From contig DASVQB010000008.1 in the NCBI GenBank assembly GCA_036389295.1, forward strand, positions 1 to 64,000: a stretch of 64,000 nt of DNA. The letters are read 5' to 3'. This DNA comes from AC-37 sp036389295. Its GTDB lineage: Bacteria; Actinomycetota; Thermoleophilia; Solirubrobacterales; Thermoleophilaceae. Below, one piece after another: positions 60,912 through 64,000 of this stretch. Every line of letters begins with the position of its first letter. Position 1 is the first letter of the stretch. A model generated the notes under the pieces. It was not told where the DNA came from and did not search any database. It was given only the letters and a program-made list of their open reading frames with translations. The translations under genes were made by a program, and so were the position numbers.

Positions 60912-61003
60912 GGCGGCGGCTCCCCCGCCGACCGGAGCGCGGGACGACGGCTCCGCCGCCCACCGGAGCGGACGCTCCCTCCGAGGGATACGCTTTCCCA
61001 GCC

Positions 61004-61678
61004 TTGAGCGGACGCATCGCACGACTGGCGGTCGGGCTCGCGGCGGGGGCGCTGCTCCTGCCCGCCACGGCGGCCGCCCACAACCCGGCGGCGAGGGTGA
61101 ACGCCGAGGGCAACGCCTTCACCGGCGGCCTCCAGTTCTCCCCAGCGGACGTGACCGTGGACGTCGGCGACGGCGTCGAGTGGACGAACACCGACACGGT
61201 CGTCCCCCACACGGCCACGGAGGACCACGGCCTCTGGGACCTGACCGGCGACTACGGCCAGACGCCCGCCAACCCGCCGGGATTCGGCCCCGGCGAGGTC
61301 CGCGAGCGCCACTTCGAGGCCGGCACGCAGCACTACTACTGCAAGGTCCACCCGCAGCAGATGCGCGGCACGATCACGGTCCCGGCCCGCCTCGAGCGCG
61401 CGTCGTCGATCGGCACCGTGCGGAGCGGCAAGAAGACGAAGGTCCGGCGGCTGCTCGCCACCTGGTCGACGCTGCCGCCGGCCGAGGGCCAGGTCTTCGA
61501 CGTCGAGGTGCGGAAGGGCGGCGGCGCCTGGCGCGCCTACCGGACCGGCACGCGCGCGACCTCGGCCAGCATCAAGACGAGGAAGGGCGTGAAGTGGTCG
61601 GTCCGCGCCCGCCTGCGCAGCGCCTCGACGCCGAGCGCGGCGACGGACTGGTCACCGCCGGTCTCGCGCAGGGCGTAG
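61004..61678 (+). CDS. Secreted cupredoxin-domain protein
   Basis: A 224-residue exported blue-copper-like protein. The signal peptide (about 1-25, LAAGALLLPATAAAH) precedes a cupredoxin fold: GLQFSPADVTVDVGDGVEWTN (VTVDVGDGVEWTN the core), VVPHTATEDHGLW with one His, and HYYCKVHPQQM with Cys, His and Met, the type I copper set. After about residue 130 a basic beta-domain follows. TTG 61004 lies 9 nt after TACGCT (60989-60994). It may carry electrons or store copper in the envelope. It is a single-gene unit. Confidence 0.88.
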   Translation: MSGRIARLAVGLAAGALLLPATAAAHNPAARVNAEGNAFTGGLQFSPADVTVDVGDGVEWTNTDTVVPHTATEDHGLWDLTGDYGQTPANPPGFGPGEVRERHFEAGTQHYYCKVHPQQMRGTITVPARLERASSIGTVRSGKKTKVRRLLATWSTLPPAEGQVFDVEVRKGGGAWRAYRTGTRATSASIKTRKGVKWSVRARLRSASTPSAATDWSPPVSRRA

Positions 61679-61730
61679 CGCCGGCGCGCTGAGACCCGGC
61701 CGCGGGCTCAGCGCCGTGCGGCGGTAAGTA

Positions 61731-61759
61731 GGAAGTGCCACTCCCCACTCCGGTACGCT
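61731..61759 (+). promoter_or_regulatory. Shared 20-bp motif and -10 before the acyl-CoA dehydrogenase gene
   Basis: GGAAGTGCCACTCCCCACTC (61731-61750), 18/20 identical to 60106-60125, is directly followed by TACGCT (61754-61759), a -10-like hexamer. A regulator bound here would cover the promoter. GAGGAG (61777 area) is the ribosome site. Confidence 0.65.
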
Positions 61760-61794
61760 CCCGCCGAGCCCGACCGAGGAGACACGACCCACGC

Positions 61795-62982
61795 ATGGCC
61801 ACCGCCGAGACGATCCTCAAGCCCGACCACGCCGCCAAGCGCCGCCACTTCATCTTCACCGACGAGCACGAGCAGCTGCGCGAGTCGATCCGCTCGTTCG
61901 CGCAGAAGGAGCTCGCCCCCCACGCGGCGGAGTGGGAGGAGACGACGTTCCCCGACTGGGTCTTCCGGCGGATGGGCGAGCTCGGCTTCCTCGGGCTCTC
62001 GTACCCGGAGGAGTACGGCGGCCAGGGCGGCGACTACTACTCGAACCTCGTGCTCGCCGAGGAGATCGGCCACTCGAACTCGGGCGGGCTCGGGATGGGG
62101 ATCGCGGTCCACACCGACATGGCCACGCCGCCGATCTTCCTGTTCGGGACCGAGCGGCAGAAGCAGGACTACCTCGTGCCGTGCATCAAGGGCGAGAAGA
62201 TCTCGTGCCTCGGGATCACCGAGCCGGACGCCGGGTCGGACGTCGCCGGCATCCGCACCCACGCCGTGCGCGACGAGGACGGCTGGGTCATCAACGGGTC
62301 GAAGACCTACATCACGAACGGCCACCGGGCCGACTTCATCGTGCTCGTCACGAAGACCGACCCGGACGCCGGCTACGACGGGTTCACGCTGTTCCTCGTC
62401 GACATGGACCTGCCGGGGGTCGTGCGCGAGAAGCGGCTCGAGAAGCTCGGCATGCACGCCTCCGACACGGCGCTGCTCGCGTTCAACGACGTGCGGGTGC
62501 CGGACGACGCGGTGCTCGGCGAGGTCGGCAAGGGCTTCTACCACATCATGTGGGAGCTCCAGGGCGAGCGCCTGATCGGCGCGGCCGGCTGCGTCGCGGC
62601 GGCCCAGCGCTGCTTCGACCGGACCAAGGCGTACGCGCTCGAGCGCAAGGCGTTCGGCCGCGAGATCGCCAGGTTCCAGGTGATCCGGCACAAGTTCGCC
62701 GAGATGGCGACGAAGATCGAGTCCGCGCGGCAGATGGTCTACACGACCGCCTGGCGGTTCCAGAACGGCGAGTACCCCGTCCGCGAGATCTCGATGGCGA
62801 AGCTGCACGCCTCGCGGGTAGCCGTCGAGGTCGCCGACGAGTGCATCCAGATCCACGGCGGCGCGGGCTACATGAAGGAGTACGGGATCGAGCGCGCGTG
62901 GCGCGACCTGCGGCTGAACCGGATCGGCGCGGGCACCGACGAGATAATGCTCGAGGTGATCGGCCGCTCGTACGGGCTGTAG
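61795..62982 (+). CDS. Acyl-CoA dehydrogenase
   Basis: A 395-residue FAD enzyme of the acyl-CoA dehydrogenase family. Seen are FTDEHEQLRESIRSFA, SCLGITEPDAGSDVAG (substrate/FAD), HASDTALLAFNDVRVP, YALERKAFGREIARFQ and the late QIHGGAGYMKEYGIERAW. The Glu of the usual IYEGT motif is replaced (RIGAGTDE), so the catalytic base may be the Glu in LQGERLIGA, as in isovaleryl- or long-chain enzymes (inference). It forms the first step in acyl-CoA breakdown and shares a promoter motif with the hydratase operon. ATG 61795 has a GAGGAG site 12 nt upstream. Confidence 0.93.
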   Translation: MATAETILKPDHAAKRRHFIFTDEHEQLRESIRSFAQKELAPHAAEWEETTFPDWVFRRMGELGFLGLSYPEEYGGQGGDYYSNLVLAEEIGHSNSGGLGMGIAVHTDMATPPIFLFGTERQKQDYLVPCIKGEKISCLGITEPDAGSDVAGIRTHAVRDEDGWVINGSKTYITNGHRADFIVLVTKTDPDAGYDGFTLFLVDMDLPGVVREKRLEKLGMHASDTALLAFNDVRVPDDAVLGEVGKGFYHIMWELQGERLIGAAGCVAAAQRCFDRTKAYALERKAFGREIARFQVIRHKFAEMATKIESARQMVYTTAWRFQNGEYPVREISMAKLHASRVAVEVADECIQIHGGAGYMKEYGIERAWRDLRLNRIGAGTDEIMLEVIGRSYGL

Positions 62983-62992
62983 GCGGCGCGCG

Positions 62993-63712
62993 GTGAGGGA
63001 GCGCGTCGGCGACGGGGTCGAGGTGCTGCGGCTGCGGCCGCCCGGCCGGTTGCAGCGGCTGACCAACGTGTACCTGCTCGAGGACGGCGGGCGGGTGACG
63101 CTGTTCGACTCGGGCAGCGTGCAGATGGCCGGCGAGATCGAGGCGGCGGCTCGCGAGCGCGGCGGCGTCGGCCGGGTCCTGCTGAGCCACGCGCACGCCG
63201 ACCACCGCGGCGGGGCGTCGCGGATCGACGCGCCGGTGCTGTGCCACGACGCCGAGCGCGCCGACGTCGAGGGCGACGGCGGCGAGCACTACTTCGACTA
63301 CTCGAAGGTGCGGAACCCCGTCGTCCGGACGCTGGCGCCCGGGATGGTGAAGCGGATGGACGGCGGGCCGCTGCGGGTGTCGGAGACGGTGTCGGAGGGC
63401 GACCGGATCGCCGGCTTCGAGGTGCTCCACCTGCCCGGCCACGCGCCGGGCCAGATCGGGCTCTGGCGCGAGTCCGACCGGCTCGCCATCGTCGCCGACG
63501 CCGTGTTCGTCTTCGACCCGTTCACGATGGGCGGCCTCGCGGGCCGCCCGCGGCTGGCCCCGCCCGCGGGGCGGCCCGACCCCGCCGCGGCGCGCGAGAG
63601 CGTCGCGAAGGTCGCGGTGCTCGACCCCGCGACGGTCTGGATCGGTCACTACGGGCCGCTGACCGGCGGCGACGTCCGGGCGCAGCTCGAAGCGGTGGCG
63701 GGGAGCGACTAG
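62993..63712 (+). CDS. MBL-fold metallo-hydrolase
   Basis: A 239-residue metallo-beta-lactamase-fold protein. The zinc motif HAHADHRGG, the later GHAPGQIG and VADAVFVFDPF (Asp) and the final WIGHYGPL (His) supply all metal ligands. It may hydrolyse a thioester, lactone or nucleotide. GTG 62993 starts 10 bases after the acyl-CoA dehydrogenase stop, so a coupled role as an acyl-CoA or thioester hydrolase is plausible (inference). Confidence 0.9.
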   Translation: MRERVGDGVEVLRLRPPGRLQRLTNVYLLEDGGRVTLFDSGSVQMAGEIEAAARERGGVGRVLLSHAHADHRGGASRIDAPVLCHDAERADVEGDGGEHYFDYSKVRNPVVRTLAPGMVKRMDGGPLRVSETVSEGDRIAGFEVLHLPGHAPGQIGLWRESDRLAIVADAVFVFDPFTMGGLAGRPRLAPPAGRPDPAAARESVAKVAVLDPATVWIGHYGPLTGGDVRAQLEAVAGSD

Positions 63713-64000
63713 GTGGCCGGCTCCGGCCCTCCCTGCTTGCCATGCCCGCCCTGCATCCCGCGAAGCTGGTCGAGCACGTGAAGAAGCGCGCGCGTCTGGG
63801 CCTTGATCTCATCGCGCATGTCGTCGATCCTCGTGGTGTGGGCCCGGATCCTCGCGGTGTTGGCCCGCATCTCGTCCCGCATGGCGTACATCGCCTCGGC
63901 CTGCGCCTCCAGGCGCCGGTCGATCGCGCCCATCGAGCGGTCGAACCGCGCGAGCAGGTCGCGCATGAACTGCCGGAGGTCGTCGCGATCGGCTTCCGCC
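63709..64000 (-). CDS. Coiled-coil protein, 5' end probably beyond the window
   Basis: The frame ending with TAG at 63709-63711 is open to the window edge. It encodes a long heptad-rich helix (RRLEAQAEAMYAMRDEMRANT, 21 residues noted only as a region at about 63830-63900; IRAHTTRIDDMRDEIKAQT then LHVLDQLRGM). ATG 63966 is an internal start candidate but in-frame coding-like sequence (DRDDLRQFMRDLL) lies upstream of it, so the true start is likely outside. The stop overlaps the MBL gene end by four bases. Function unknown. Confidence 0.6.
   Translation of the reverse strand, partial: AEADRDDLRQFMRDLLARFDRSMGAIDRRLEAQAEAMYAMRDEMRANTARIRAHTTRIDDMRDEIKAQTRALLHVLDQLRGMQGGHGKQGGPEPAT

Overview
The window is GC-rich (low seventies percent by eye) with G or C at almost every third codon position. 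Many starts are GTG or TTG, and genes are packed into short operons that often overlap by 1-4 bases. Together with the protein types (PucR regulator in a nitrogen operon, HemQ-type coproheme decarboxylase, c-di-AMP riboswitch before a cell-wall gene, DUF3618 and phage-holin-like membrane proteins) this points to an actinobacterium. I infer class Thermoleophilia (Solirubrobacterales-like), but only from general resemblance. No rRNA, tRNA or CRISPR array was recognised.

Layout. 1-1 kb: the end of an NRPS/PKS carrier protein and a type II thioesterase. 1-6.4 kb: a lipoprotein, a small Cys protein and a nitrogen operon amt-glnB-glnA-pucR (minus strand). 6.5-10.9 kb: two secreted proteins, one with LGFP repeats and one subtilisin. 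11-16.8 kb: a giant caspase-like/Hsp90-like protein, divergent from a zinc-ribbon gene and a membrane gene. 17.3-21.4 kb: cobalamin-dependent methionine synthase and a DCC thiol protein. 21.5-24.7 kb: a WD40-GTPase-zinc ribbon-TIR protein. 24.7-29.5 kb: a NYN RNase-like protein, a glycosyltransferase-flippase fusion and a membrane protein. 29.5-37 kb: HemQ, ferredoxin-NADP reductase, a nucleotidyltransferase pair, an FAH hydrolase, an Ppx/GppA phosphatase, an L,D-transpeptidase and an ABC1 kinase. 37.1-40.4 kb: a DNA glycosylase gene broken by a 2.6-kb lower-GC insertion that carries a P-loop ATPase and an intact glycosylase copy. 40.8-42.4 kb: Fe-S and redox genes (IscA, BolA, CGFS glutaredoxin). 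42.4-46 kb: an epimerase and a membrane-anchored sigma-like protein with Cys-rich repeats. 46-54.6 kb: DksA-like and DegV proteins, a membrane operon, TetR with a nitrilase, DUF2804, SHOCT and a ceramidase-like enzyme. 54.7-63.7 kb: acyl-CoA catabolism (MerR, CoA-transferase, BKACE, carboxyltransferase, enoyl-CoA hydratase; separately acyl-CoA dehydrogenase and an MBL protein), with a c-di-AMP riboswitch/CAP gene and a cupredoxin between them.

How parts work together. The nitrogen operon couples ammonium uptake, PII sensing and glutamine synthesis; its PII lacks the Tyr51 that is normally modified. The two acyl-CoA transcription units share a 20-bp motif (18/20 identical) near their starts, suggesting a common regulator. 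Two large proteins with bacterial apoptosis/defence-type domains (caspase-Hsp90 and WD40-GTPase-TIR) lie within 5.6 kb of each other around metH.

A window-wide pattern helped fix starts. Nearly twenty genes have a TANNNT (or CANNNT) hexamer 6-10 nt before the start codon and no Shine-Dalgarno sequence, which is what leaderless transcription predicts. The most unusual items are the glycosylase gene interrupted by an insert carrying its own intact copy, the caspase-Hsp90 locus, the sigma-like protein with an extracellular Cys-rich repeat stalk, and a 46-bp palindrome present twice.
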